From NCBI RefSeq assembly GCF_016464705.1, contig NZ_JAEHOB010000015.1, positions 1-64,000 on the forward strand: a stretch of DNA of 64,000 bases. The letters run 5' to 3'. This DNA comes from Qaidamihabitans albus (GTDB lineage: Bacteria; Actinomycetota; Actinomycetes; Mycobacteriales; Pseudonocardiaceae). The notes below the pieces were generated by a model, which ran no database searches, was not told the origin of the DNA, and worked only from the letters and a program-made list of their open reading frames with translations. A program made the translations under genes and the position numbers. Positions within the stretch are counted from its first letter, which is position 1. Each line of letters starts with the position of its first letter. Of this stretch, positions 36,445 to 44,582 are shown one piece after another.

Positions 36445-37239
36445 ATGTCTCGATCCACCGCGCGTTCCGCTTCGGCACGTCGAAGTGTCGCCGATCAGAT
36501 CTCGAACCAGCCGAAACGCGAACCACCACGCACACAGCGGGGTGCGCGGACGCGCGCCAAGCTGGTCACGGCGGCACGGACGGTGTTCGAACGGGACGGC
36601 TATCTGGATGCTCGGCTGACCGACATCGCGGCCGAAGCCGGAACCGCGTCAGGCTCCTTCTACACCTACTTCACGGGCAAGGAGGAGGTGTTCGCCGCGG
36701 TTATCGAAGAGGTCCAGGATGAAATGCTGCATCCGCACGTTCGTCAGGTGGCCGAAAGCGACGACCCGGTGGCCGTGATCGAGGCGAGCAACCGTGCGTA
36801 CCTGAAGTCGTATCGCCGGAACGCGCGACTGATGCACCTTCTCGACCAGGTCGCCAGCATCGACGAGAACTTCCGCGAGGTACGCCGCCAACGCGGGGCC
36901 GCGTTCGTGCAGCGCAACGCGCAGAGCATTCGCGACCTACAGGAACGAGAACTCGCCGACCCGGGGGTCGACGCCGAACTGGCCGCCGGCGCACTGTCGA
37001 GCATGGTCGCCCGAGTCGCATACGGCACCTATGTCCTCGGCGACGACTGGAAGTTCGAGGAACTCGTCACGACACTGACCCGACTCTGGGTGAACGCGCT
37101 GCGTATCCCCACCGCCGATCCACGGTATTCCATCGAGAACTCAGGTACGAAGAACTCGGCGTCGAAAAAGCGTCAGGCGACCACCAAGAAGGCGCCAGCG
37201 CCCAAGAGAAACCGGGCCACGAGCCGCAAGGCCGGTTAG
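36445..37239 (+). CDS. TetR-family regulator with lysine-rich tail
   Basis: 264 residues. A polar N-terminal extension (1–30) is followed by the TetR HTH (34–80; TDIAAEAGTASGSFYTYFTG) and an all-helical ligand-binding and dimer domain (85–220). The last 30 residues (about 235–264) are a Lys/Arg/Ala-rich tail with KKRQATTKKAPAPKRNRATS, similar to histone-like basic tails and rare in TetR proteins. The ligand is likely a CoA ester of the island pathway, by analogy with fatty-acid and aromatic-acid TetR repressors. It sits centrally among divergent catabolic genes and is the most probable local repressor. Confidence 0.88.
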   Translation: MSRSTARSASARRSVADQISNQPKREPPRTQRGARTRAKLVTAARTVFERDGYLDARLTDIAAEAGTASGSFYTYFTGKEEVFAAVIEEVQDEMLHPHVRQVAESDDPVAVIEASNRAYLKSYRRNARLMHLLDQVASIDENFREVRRQRGAAFVQRNAQSIRDLQERELADPGVDAELAAGALSSMVARVAYGTYVLGDDWKFEELVTTLTRLWVNALRIPTADPRYSIENSGTKNSASKKRQATTKKAPAPKRNRATSRKAG

Positions 37240-37282
37240 GTCGGCCCGCCTCGCCGGCTGAGCCGGGCCGCGAGGGCGGGAA

Positions 37283-37765
37283 TCAGGCGCCTTTCTCCAC
37301 GACGCGCGCGAGGGATTCCGCGATCACGACCGGCTTGTCGCCGCCCTCGCATTCGAAAGCCTGGGAACTGCGCACCTGGATACCACCGCTGACCTGCTCG
37401 ACGGCGACCACGGTGAGCCGCATACGCACCCGGGAACCCACCGGAACGGGCGCGGGAAACCGCACCTTGTCGTATCCGTAGTTGAGGCTGTGCGCGAACC
37501 CATCGAACGACAGTAGGCGATACGAGAACGCGGGCCCGAGCGACAGGCTGTACAGCCCGTGCGCGATGGTCGTGCCGAGCGGGCTCGCCGCCGCCCGCTC
37601 GGGGTCCACGTGGATCCACTGGTCGTCGCCGGTGACCTCGGCGAACGCGTCGACGCCCTGCTGTATCACGTCGTGCCACTCGGTCGGGCCGAGCTCTGTG
37701 CCGACGAGTTCCTGAAGGTCGGAATAAGACGTGGGGCGCACCGGCAAAGCAACGGTATCGGTCAT
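37283..37765 (-). CDS. MaoC-like (R)-specific enoyl-CoA hydratase
   Basis: 160 residues of hot-dog fold. The hydratase-2 motif is seen at DDQWIHVDPERA followed by SPLGTTIAHGLYSLSLGP, with the catalytic Asp/His pair. Start at 37765 with AAGGATGACC upstream. MaoC proteins hydrate enoyl-CoAs to (R)-3-hydroxyacyl-CoA or the reverse. It follows the MFS gene on the same strand with a 110-base gap and is convergent with TetR. Confidence 0.88.
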   Translation of the reverse strand: MTDTVALPVRPTSYSDLQELVGTELGPTEWHDVIQQGVDAFAEVTGDDQWIHVDPERAAASPLGTTIAHGLYSLSLGPAFSYRLLSFDGFAHSLNYGYDKVRFPAPVPVGSRVRMRLTVVAVEQVSGGIQVRSSQAFECEGGDKPVVIAESLARVVEKGA

Positions 37766-37875
37766 GACAGGGTCATCCTTCCTGGGGACGCCGTCCTCGA
37801 TGCGTCGACGCTCTGGACCAAAAACACCGCACACACATGCCACAGAACTCCGCAAACACATCGCATGAGAGATCC

Positions 37876-39204
37876 CTAACCGGAAACGGCATCGAGCTCG
37901 GGTTCGGCGCCGCCGGCCTCCCTGCGCCGAAGCACACCGGCCAGGGCCGCGACCAGCGGGACACTGAGCACCATCGCGGTAGCCAGCACGTAGAAGCCGC
38001 TCAACGAACTTCCCGTCAGGCTCTCCGCGATACCGAAGGTGTAAGGCCCGACGAATCCGCCGGTCAGCCCGATCGTGTTGACGAAAGCCAGTGCCGCGGC
38101 GGCGACCACGCCGGACACGCGCGCCATCACCACCGACCAGATGACCGGCTGGATGCCGACGACGAAGAACATCGTCGCGCTCAAGGCCAACACCTGGACC
38201 AAGACGCTCCCGGCGAACAGGAACGCGACACACGACGCAAGACTCCCGAGCACCGCGGCCACGATGAAATGAGGCTCGCGGCCCAAGCCGAACCGCTTGT
38301 GCAGCTGCGGGATGACGATGATGCCGATCAGCGGACCCAGCGAAATGAGGCCGGCGAGGAGACCGATCATCACCAGACCGTCGGCGCCCAGCGCGCTGGC
38401 GACCGCCGGGATGTAGTAGGTCGCACCGTATGTCGCGATCTGGTTGAAGAACCAGATCAAGGCGACCACCACGATCACCAGACTCCCGAACGCCAACCGC
38501 AGATCGTCACGCAGCCTCCGCTCGCCTGTGGATTGAGCGCTGCCCGCGCTGTCGGTGATCGCACGTGCTTCATCCGAAGTGAGCCATCGAGCGCTGTGCG
38601 GACCGTCCGGAAGCTTGAGCCAGACGAGAAGGCCGACGACCACCGTCACCGCGCCTTCCACGAGGAACAGCCACTGCCAGCCGTGCAGCTGTGCGACACC
38701 GTCCATTTGCATCAGCAGTCCACCCGCGACGTTGCCGAGCGCGAACGCACTGGTGGATGCGATGAGCATCAGGCCGACGATGGTCGAGCGGTCCCGCTGC
38801 GCGAACCAGACGGTGATCATGTACATCAGGCCCGGATACAGGCCGGCTTCGGCCGCTCCGAGCAGGAACCGCAGCAGATAGAAGGACCATTCGTTGCTGA
38901 TGAACATCATCGCAGCCGTCAGCAGGCCCCACGTGATGCCGATGCGGGCGATCCATCTACGGGGGCCAACCCGGTGCAGGATGAGGTTGCTCGGCACCTC
39001 GAGCAGGGCGTAGCTCACGAAGAAGACACCGGCGCCGAATCCGTACGCCGCCGCGCCGATGCCGACGTCGGTCTCCAGCTGTTCCTTGGCCAGGGACACA
39101 TTCGCGCGGTCCAGGAAGGCCATGAAGTAGATGCCCATCATCAGCGGCACCAGCCGCTTCAACGCCTTCGCCTTGCCGCTGCTGTAGAGAGCTGTAGTGC
39201 TCAT
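37876..39204 (-). CDS. MFS transporter, anion:cation symporter (ACS) type
   Basis: 442 residues and twelve membrane helices in two groups of six with a cytosolic loop around 195–230. The first helix contains MMGIYFMAFLDRANVSLA, with the D-R-x-N of ACS/phthalate-type carriers. Helix 4–5 has GAAEAGLYPGLMYMITVWF, another family hallmark. Such carriers import organic anions such as aromatic acids, hydroxyacids or short carboxylates by proton symport. It likely imports the island's substrate. Its leader holds a tRNA-like stretch and the GAGTTCA operator-like copies lie between it and the divergent reductase gene. Confidence 0.9.
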   Translation of the reverse strand: MSTTALYSSGKAKALKRLVPLMMGIYFMAFLDRANVSLAKEQLETDVGIGAAAYGFGAGVFFVSYALLEVPSNLILHRVGPRRWIARIGITWGLLTAAMMFISNEWSFYLLRFLLGAAEAGLYPGLMYMITVWFAQRDRSTIVGLMLIASTSAFALGNVAGGLLMQMDGVAQLHGWQWLFLVEGAVTVVVGLLVWLKLPDGPHSARWLTSDEARAITDSAGSAQSTGERRLRDDLRLAFGSLVIVVVALIWFFNQIATYGATYYIPAVASALGADGLVMIGLLAGLISLGPLIGIIVIPQLHKRFGLGREPHFIVAAVLGSLASCVAFLFAGSVLVQVLALSATMFFVVGIQPVIWSVVMARVSGVVAAAALAFVNTIGLTGGFVGPYTFGIAESLTGSSLSGFYVLATAMVLSVPLVAALAGVLRRREAGGAEPELDAVSG

Positions 39205-39205
39205 C

Positions 39206-39243
39206 GCCTGGCCCTTCAGGGGACTCGAACCCCGCAACCGGAG
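39206..39243 (-). other. tRNA 3'-end-like stretch in the MFS leader
   Basis: On the reverse strand the sequence reads GGGGTTCGAGTCCCC flanked by TTGC and TGAAGGGCCA. This is a four-base-pair T-arm with a perfect TTCGAGT loop, followed by an acceptor-like tail ending in CCA. No 5' tRNA half is present. It could be the remains of an integration site at a tRNA gene or a chance hairpin; the MFS ribosome site GAAGGG lies inside it. Confidence 0.3.
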
Positions 39244-39257
39244 ACCCATAGTTGACG

Positions 39258-39336
39258 TCGAGTTCATATTCAGGCAACAGTGTGCCGCCGCTCACACCGC
39301 CCGTCAAGGCAAAGTTGAATCCGTTATCGAGTTCAT
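39258..39336. promoter_or_regulatory. Two direct copies of TCGAGTTCAT between MFS and reductase genes
   Basis: TCGAGTTCAT occurs at 39258–39267 and again at 39327–39336 in the 207-base divergent region. Each is preceded by AGTTGA. Spacing of 69 bases places one near each promoter, consistent with separate control of the two genes by one repressor. Related shorter copies lie before TetR (36426), at 35470 and near 44517. Confidence 0.45.
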
Positions 39337-39411
39337 CTATCGTCGATGTTCGCCGAACGGCACAAGAGGACCTCGTTCGGCCACAGCCGCATCGCCGAGG
39401 CAGGAGCGCGC

Positions 39412-40434
39412 ATGACATCCGAGACCCGCCAAGTCCGCCTCGCGAACCGGCCGATGGGCATGCCGGACGAGGCGACCTGGTCGCTGGCCACCGAGGAACT
39501 TCCGTCGATCACCGAAGGGCAGCTCCTCGTCAAGGTGGACTACATCTCGATCGACCCCGCGATGCGCGGTTGGCTCAACGACGTTCGTTCCTATCTGCCG
39601 CCGGTGCAGATCGGCGAGGTGATGCGCTCGCTCGACATCGCGACCGTCGTCGGGTCCGCCCATCCCGATTTCGCCGTGGGCGATGTCGTCAGCGGCATGT
39701 TCGGCGTCACCCAGTACGCGGTGTGCGACGGTGCGGACGCGCAGAAGGTCGACGTCGCTACCGCCCCGGCACCGACGTGGCTCGGCACGCTCGGGATTCC
39801 GGGGATGACGGCGTACTTCGGCCTGCTCGACGTCGGCAAGCTGAAGGCGGGCGAAACGGTGGTCGTCTCCGCCGCTGCCGGCGCCGTGGGCAGTGCGGTC
39901 GGACAGATCGCCAAGGCACGCGGCGCGACGGTGGTCGGGATCGCGGGCGGGCCCGACAAGTGCCGCATGCTCACTGACGAACTCGGCTTCGATGCCGCGG
40001 TCGACTACCGGAACGAGAACGTACTGCGCAGGCTGCGCGAGGTCGTTCCGGACGGGATGGACGTCTACTTCGACAACGTCGGCGGCGACACCCTTGATGC
40101 CGCTCTCGCGAATCTGCGACACGGAGCGCGCGTCGTGATCTGCGGTGGAATATCCGCGTACAACGAGGAGAAACTACCGCCGGGACCGTCGCGCTACATG
40201 TCACTGCTGGTCTTTCGGGCCAGCATGACCGGGTTCGTCGTGTTCGACTACGCCGAGCGGTACGCCGAGGCGACCGAGCAGATCTCGGCGTGGCTCGCCG
40301 ACGGCCTGATGCAGGCCAGGGAGCAGATCGTCGAAGGCGGGGTCGAGAAGTTCGGCGAGTGCCTGAACATGCTCTTCACCGGTGCCGGCACCGGCACCGG
40401 CACCGGCACCGGAAAACTCATCCTCGCGGTATAG
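39412..40434 (+). CDS. Zinc-free NADP-dependent MDR-superfamily reductase
   Basis: 340 residues. Start at 39412 has GGAG upstream; the earlier in-frame start is not supported. The N-terminal GroES-like domain has no zinc ligands. The Rossmann domain has VVVSAAAGAVGSAVGQIAKA with the AxxGxxG pattern. YFDNVGGDTLDAAL and GFVVFDYAERY place it in the leukotriene B4 dehydrogenase / curcumin reductase type, which saturates enones or alpha,beta-unsaturated carbonyls with NADPH. The last residues before KLILAV are a Gly-Thr repeat made by four copies of GGCACC (40387–40410), where relatives have a single NTG-like turn. Confidence 0.9.
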   Translation: MTSETRQVRLANRPMGMPDEATWSLATEELPSITEGQLLVKVDYISIDPAMRGWLNDVRSYLPPVQIGEVMRSLDIATVVGSAHPDFAVGDVVSGMFGVTQYAVCDGADAQKVDVATAPAPTWLGTLGIPGMTAYFGLLDVGKLKAGETVVVSAAAGAVGSAVGQIAKARGATVVGIAGGPDKCRMLTDELGFDAAVDYRNENVLRRLREVVPDGMDVYFDNVGGDTLDAALANLRHGARVVICGGISAYNEEKLPPGPSRYMSLLVFRASMTGFVVFDYAERYAEATEQISAWLADGLMQAREQIVEGGVEKFGECLNMLFTGAGTGTGTGTGKLILAV

Positions 40435-40539
40435 GTTGTCAGCCACCATGGGCGCCCCAAGGCACTTTAGTAGCGCCCACCCGCCAGCCCTCACGGACAC
40501 GCCGGCGCGTGGCTGCGTTCAAGGCAACTGAAGTGCCCG

Positions 40540-41064
40540 GGGCATGCGGCTCGGTCCCTCGGGCTTGCCGGAACGGTTGACCGGGATCTGCGCCACCATC
40601 GCCCGCACGAGCTCGTCGAAGTCCATGCCCACCCGCTCGGCGGTGGCCGCGGTCATCCCGGTTTCGATGACAGGTTCACGATCCGGCCGAACTCGGCCTC
40701 GACCATGTACCCCTGCACGGCGCGTGCCACGAGGAACGAGCCCCGCAGATGCACGTCGAGCACCGTGTCCCAGTCGTCGGCGGTCATCTTGAACAGCGGG
40801 TTCTCCCGGAGCACGCCCGCGTTGTTGACCAGCGCGGTCGGCGGTTCGTCACGCACCCGCTCGACGGCCCCGGTGACGGCCGTCGGAGACATCCGGGACG
40901 ACGGCGATCGCCTTCCCGCCGTCGGCGGTGAGCGCGTCCACCGCGACACGGCACGCCGACTCGTCCAGGTCCAGGACGGCGAACGCCATGCCGTCGGCGG
41001 CCGGCCTCGCCGCGGCTGCCCGGCCGATGCCCCGCGCGGCGCCGGTCACGATCGCGCTGCGCAT
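40540..41064 (-). pseudogene. Short-chain dehydrogenase, broken by frameshift and internal deletion
   Basis: Three pieces of one FabG-like SDR can be read in order. Codons from 41064 give IVTGAARGIGRAAAARPAAD with the NAD motif. A shifted frame then reads PTALVNNAGVL and EFGRIVNLSS. After a jump comes ETGMTAATAERVGMDFDELV and IPVNRSGKPE. The catalytic Tyr/Lys segment is missing: it should lie between NLSS and ETGM. Position 40690 joins the two parts. The gene is dead. It precedes the kinase gene by about 50 bases on the same strand, so it was once its operon partner. Confidence 0.75.
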
Positions 41065-41116
41065 TCCGCCGCTCGCTCGTTCTCCTTCTGAGTAATGCCT
41101 GCGTATGCCGTGCCGC

Positions 41117-42148
41117 TCAGATCCCCGCGGCGGCGGCCATCTTGTCGGCGCGCTCGATCAGTTCGTCGACGTAGTCGACGGTCGCGCCCGCGGCGGCTGC
41201 CTTGTTCCGGGGTTCGTCGATCGACCTGCGCAGGACGCCTTCGGCGATGATCGCGATCTTCCAGAGGCCGAGGGCGTGCCAGAAACCCAGCGCTGCCGTG
41301 TCGCGCCCGCTGGCTTCGACGTACTCGGCCACCAGCTCGTCACGACCGGGGAAACCGTCCACGGCGGACAGTGCGTGCTCACCGGGTTCCGACTCCGCTC
41401 GTTCGGGCCAGTAGGCCAGCAAGGTCCCCAGATCGGCGAGCGGGTCGCCGAGTGTGCACAGCTCCCAGTCCAGTACCGCCGCGACGTCGGCATCGGGCGA
41501 GGTGATCACGTTGCGGAGGTGGAAGTCGCCGTGTACCAGGCTCAGCTCGTGCTGGTCCGGGACGGCGGCGGTGAGCCTTCCGGTCAGCTCGTCCAGCTTC
41601 GGCTGATCGCGTGTTCGCGACCTTTCCCACTGCCCGGACCACCGCTTCAGCTGGCGCCCCGCGTACGGCTTGTGGCTAGCCAGGTCGACCAGGCCGGTGG
41701 CGTCCAGGTCGACCCGATGAACGTCGGCGAGCGTGCGGGCGAGGGAAAGACCGATCGAGCGGCGCTGGGCCGGCTGCCACGTTTCCGCGGCCGGCAGCGT
41801 GTCGACGACAAGCCCGTCCACGAACTCCATGAGCACCAGCGGCGCATTGGAGACGGCCGGGTCATGGCAGACGCCGTACACCTCGGGCACCGGGACGTCC
41901 GTGCCCTCCAGCGCGGCGAGAATGCGAGCCTCCCGTTGCACGTCGTGCGCCGAGGCGAGCAGCTCGCCCAGTGGTGGGCGGCGCAGCACCCAGGTGCGTG
42001 CGGTGTCGTCGCGGACGAGGAACGTGAGGTTCGACTGGCCCAGGCCGATCCGTTCGAAACGCAAGTCTCCGGTGACGTCGAAGCCCAGCGAGGTGATCCA
42101 CTGCGCTGCCGCACCTTCGTCGATCCCGACGGCGCCCACGTCAGACAC
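41117..42148 (-). CDS. APH-fold kinase of the ACAD10/11 type (putative 4-hydroxyacyl-CoA kinase)
   Basis: 343 residues from a GTG at 42148, overlapping the SDR stop by 8 bases. It has the aminoglycoside-phosphotransferase fold: GLGQSNLTFLVR (36–46), LRRPPLGELLASAHDV (55–70), Brenner motif VHGDFHLRN with catalytic D208, and metal-binding D227 in VLDWELCTLGDPLADLG. This is the arrangement of the kinase half of eukaryotic ACAD10/11 and of the 4-hydroxyvaleryl-CoA kinase of bacterial levulinate pathways. Substrate is therefore predicted to be the 4-hydroxyl of an acyl-CoA. The dehydrogenase partner is at 34132. It is not likely an antibiotic-resistance gene. Confidence 0.85.
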   Translation of the reverse strand: MSDVGAVGIDEGAAAQWITSLGFDVTGDLRFERIGLGQSNLTFLVRDDTARTWVLRRPPLGELLASAHDVQREARILAALEGTDVPVPEVYGVCHDPAVSNAPLVLMEFVDGLVVDTLPAAETWQPAQRRSIGLSLARTLADVHRVDLDATGLVDLASHKPYAGRQLKRWSGQWERSRTRDQPKLDELTGRLTAAVPDQHELSLVHGDFHLRNVITSPDADVAAVLDWELCTLGDPLADLGTLLAYWPERAESEPGEHALSAVDGFPGRDELVAEYVEASGRDTAALGFWHALGLWKIAIIAEGVLRRSIDEPRNKAAAAGATVDYVDELIERADKMAAAAGI

Positions 42149-42920
42149 CAGCCGCCACCCGCTTCCGATCCGAGGCATCCCCGAGCAGTGCGCCGCCGTC
42201 GATCGTCAGGGTCTCGCCGGTGATCCACGAGGCCGCGTCGCAGGCCAGGAACGCCACGGCGGAACCGATGTCGGCGGGCTCGCCGATCCTGCCGAGCGGG
42301 AACGAGTTGCTGAGCGCGTCTTCGTGGTCGCGCCACAACGCCTCGGCCAGGCGGGTACGCACCACGCCCGGCGCGATGGCGTTGGCGCGCACATCGGGCG
42401 ATAGCTCGAAGGCGAGCTGCTTGGTCAGGTGGACCAGCGCCGCCTTGGACGCGTTGTAGATGCCGAGGTCGGGCTCGACGACGAAGCCTCCGAGCGAGGC
42501 CGTGTTGATGACCGAGCCTCCCCCGTCGCCCAGCCCCGCGCCCACGGCGAGCGAGGTCCACAGCACGGGAGCCCACAGGTTCACGTCGAAGGTCTTGGCG
42601 AACCGCGCGTGGTCCTGATCGATCACCGGCCCGTAAGCGGGATTCGTGCCGGCGTTGTTGACTAGGATGTCGATGCCGCCGAACTTCTCGGTGGTGAACG
42701 CCATGCACTGTCGCGCCGCGTCCTCGTCCACGGCGTGGGCGCCGAAGCCGACGGCGTCGCCGGTGAACTGTTGCGCCGCGGCGTCCGCGGATTCCTGTTC
42801 GCGCGCCGTCAGCACGACGCTCGCGCCCGCACCGGCGAGCGATCGGGCGATCGCCAGGCCGATGCTCCGTGACGCCCCTGTCACTATCGCCGTCTTTCCG
42901 CTCAGGTCGAGCCCGCCCAT
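42141..42920 (-). CDS. Short-chain dehydrogenase/reductase
   Basis: 259 residues. The ATG at 42920 is chosen for GAGGTG upstream; a longer form from 42950 is possible. NAD(P)-binding TGASRSIGLAIAR (8–20), NNAGTNPAYG, catalytic S…YNASKAALVHL (Y-x-x-x-K) and PG near 185 are all present. A keto-/hydroxyacyl-CoA substrate is plausible: a 4-oxoacyl-CoA reductase would fit levulinate-like chemistry. It is translationally coupled to the kinase downstream (overlap of 8 bases), and the acyl-CoA synthetase lies 51 bases upstream of it. Confidence 0.88.
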   Translation of the reverse strand: MGGLDLSGKTAIVTGASRSIGLAIARSLAGAGASVVLTAREQESADAAAQQFTGDAVGFGAHAVDEDAARQCMAFTTEKFGGIDILVNNAGTNPAYGPVIDQDHARFAKTFDVNLWAPVLWTSLAVGAGLGDGGGSVINTASLGGFVVEPDLGIYNASKAALVHLTKQLAFELSPDVRANAIAPGVVRTRLAEALWRDHEDALSNSFPLGRIGEPADIGSAVAFLACDAASWITGETLTIDGGALLGDASDRKRVAAGV

Positions 42921-42971
42921 GTCGGCACACCTCACATACATCGTGCTCAATGTTGCTTCAGGAAATCCGCT

Positions 42972-44459
42972 TCATCCGGCCGATGGCGTCGTGAATCCGG
43001 TTAGGTCGATCGACCGCTTCTGGATCTTTCCGGTCGTCCCCCTTGGCAGGGCATCGACGAGCCGGAAGGCGCGCGGGACCTTGTACGGAGACAGCCGTTT
43101 CTTCGTCCACAGCCTCAGCTCGGCCAGGTCCATCTCCGCTCCGGGACGCGGGGCGATCACCGCCCCCACCTCCTGGCCGTAGTGGTCGTCCGGCACGCCG
43201 ACCACGGCGACCTCCACGATGTCGGGATGCTCGTAGAGCACCTCCTCGACCTCGCGGGGGTACACGTTGTGGCCTCCGCGGATGATCATGTCCTTCACGC
43301 GGTCGACGATCCGGATGTCCCCATCGGCGTCCCGGGTCGCAAGGTCTCCTGTGCGCAGCCAGCCGTCGGTCAACGTGGCGTCGTCGGGGCGGTTCCAGTA
43401 GCCCTTCATGACGACCGGGCCCTGGACGAGCACCTCGCCCACCTCGCCAACGCCCACGTCGACGCCGCCCGGGTCGACGATGCGCACCTGCACGCCCGGC
43501 AGCGGGATGCCGACCGCACCCGGCTTGCGGACCCGGTCCAGCCCGTTGAACGTGGCCGCGCCCGTCGTCTCCGTCAGGCCGTAGCCCTCCAGGATGATGC
43601 ATCCGAACCGGTCGGCGAACGCGCGCATCACCTCAGCGGGCAGCGACGCACCGCCCGAGCCCGCCAACCGCAGCCTGCTGAAGTCGTGTGAGCCGGTTTC
43701 CCCCTGCAGCAGCGCGTTGTACATCGTGGGCACCCCGAAAAGGACGGTGACCCCGTCCCGCCCGATCAACTCGAGCAGATCTCCGGCATCGAACCGGGGC
43801 AGTAGCGACACGCTGATCCCGGCGCGCAGCGCGGTGCCGATCACCACAGCCTGGCCGAAGATGTGGTACAGCGGCAGCGCGGTGCCGAACACGTCCCGGT
43901 CCTCGACCCGGAGCACGTCGGCGAAGATCTCCGCGCATGCCACCAGATTGGCGTGGGTGAGCTCGGCGCCCTTGGGACGCCCCGTGGTGCCCGAGGTGTA
44001 GAGGATCACCGCCGTGTCCTCCGGCTCGGCCGGATACGGGGTGACCGGTTCGGTGGTCACGTCGGTCAGGCCCGGCCGCAAGGTCCGGAACGGCACACCT
44101 GCCGCGACGGCTGCCTGCTCGGCGGCGGGGCCTGCGTCGTGCCAGGCCAGCACCGACGCGCACGCGGCGTCGTCCATCAGATGGTCGAGCTCGTGCCGGG
44201 TCGACGACGGGCTGGCCGCGACCACGATCGCGCCCGCCGCGTGCGCACCGAGGTAGGCGGCGACGAACTCCGGAACGGTGGGTACGACGAGCAGCACTCG
44301 ATCTCCGGGCAGGACTCCGCTCTCGGCAAGGCAACCCCCGAGCGCCGCCGCACGGTCACGGAGGAACCGGTAGCTCCATGCACCGTCAGGCCCGCGTAGC
44401 GCGACGCGGTCGGGCTCGGCGTCCACGCACCGCCATACCGACTCCGCAGTGGTAGCCAT
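42972..44459 (-). CDS. AMP-forming acyl-CoA synthetase
   Basis: 495 residues. ANL-superfamily motifs: P-loop YTSGTTGRPKGAELTH (about 158–173), YGLTETTGA, DGWLRTGDLATRDADG, RIVDRVKDMIIRGGHNVYP and the C-terminal catalytic Lys in LPRGTTGKIQKR. Activates a carboxylic acid to the CoA ester. Within the island, the natural role is activating a hydroxy- or oxo-acid for the kinase and reductase. It is the first gene of the ligase–SDR–kinase run. It is divergent from the phosphotriesterase-like gene by 123 bases, which hold a further GAGTTCA-like element. Confidence 0.9.
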   Translation of the reverse strand: MATTAESVWRCVDAEPDRVALRGPDGAWSYRFLRDRAAALGGCLAESGVLPGDRVLLVVPTVPEFVAAYLGAHAAGAIVVAASPSSTRHELDHLMDDAACASVLAWHDAGPAAEQAAVAAGVPFRTLRPGLTDVTTEPVTPYPAEPEDTAVILYTSGTTGRPKGAELTHANLVACAEIFADVLRVEDRDVFGTALPLYHIFGQAVVIGTALRAGISVSLLPRFDAGDLLELIGRDGVTVLFGVPTMYNALLQGETGSHDFSRLRLAGSGGASLPAEVMRAFADRFGCIILEGYGLTETTGAATFNGLDRVRKPGAVGIPLPGVQVRIVDPGGVDVGVGEVGEVLVQGPVVMKGYWNRPDDATLTDGWLRTGDLATRDADGDIRIVDRVKDMIIRGGHNVYPREVEEVLYEHPDIVEVAVVGVPDDHYGQEVGAVIAPRPGAEMDLAELRLWTKKRLSPYKVPRAFRLVDALPRGTTGKIQKRSIDLTGFTTPSAG

Positions 44460-44504
44460 CGTCAGTCTCGCTTCCTCGCGACGTTGGGACAATCTCTACC
44501 CGAT

Positions 44505-44529
44505 ATTGAAGCCAGATTCAAGTTCAGAT
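44505..44529. promoter_or_regulatory. Operator-like inverted repeat between synthetase and PTE-like gene
   Basis: TTGAAGCCAGATTCAAGTTCA holds a TTGAA-N6-TTCAA inverted repeat followed by an AGTTCA core. It resembles the elements at 35460, 39258 and 39327. It could let the TetR regulator act on both flanking operons. Confidence 0.4.
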
Positions 44530-44582
44530 ACCGTCGCCGGTGTCCGCGCACCACCTTTCAACAGGTGAGGAGAGCAGCGTTT

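Noticed and set aside
41117-42148. Aminoglycoside resistance kinase
   Set aside because: The fold is APH-like but the sequence features and neighbours match the ACAD10/11-type kinase branch.
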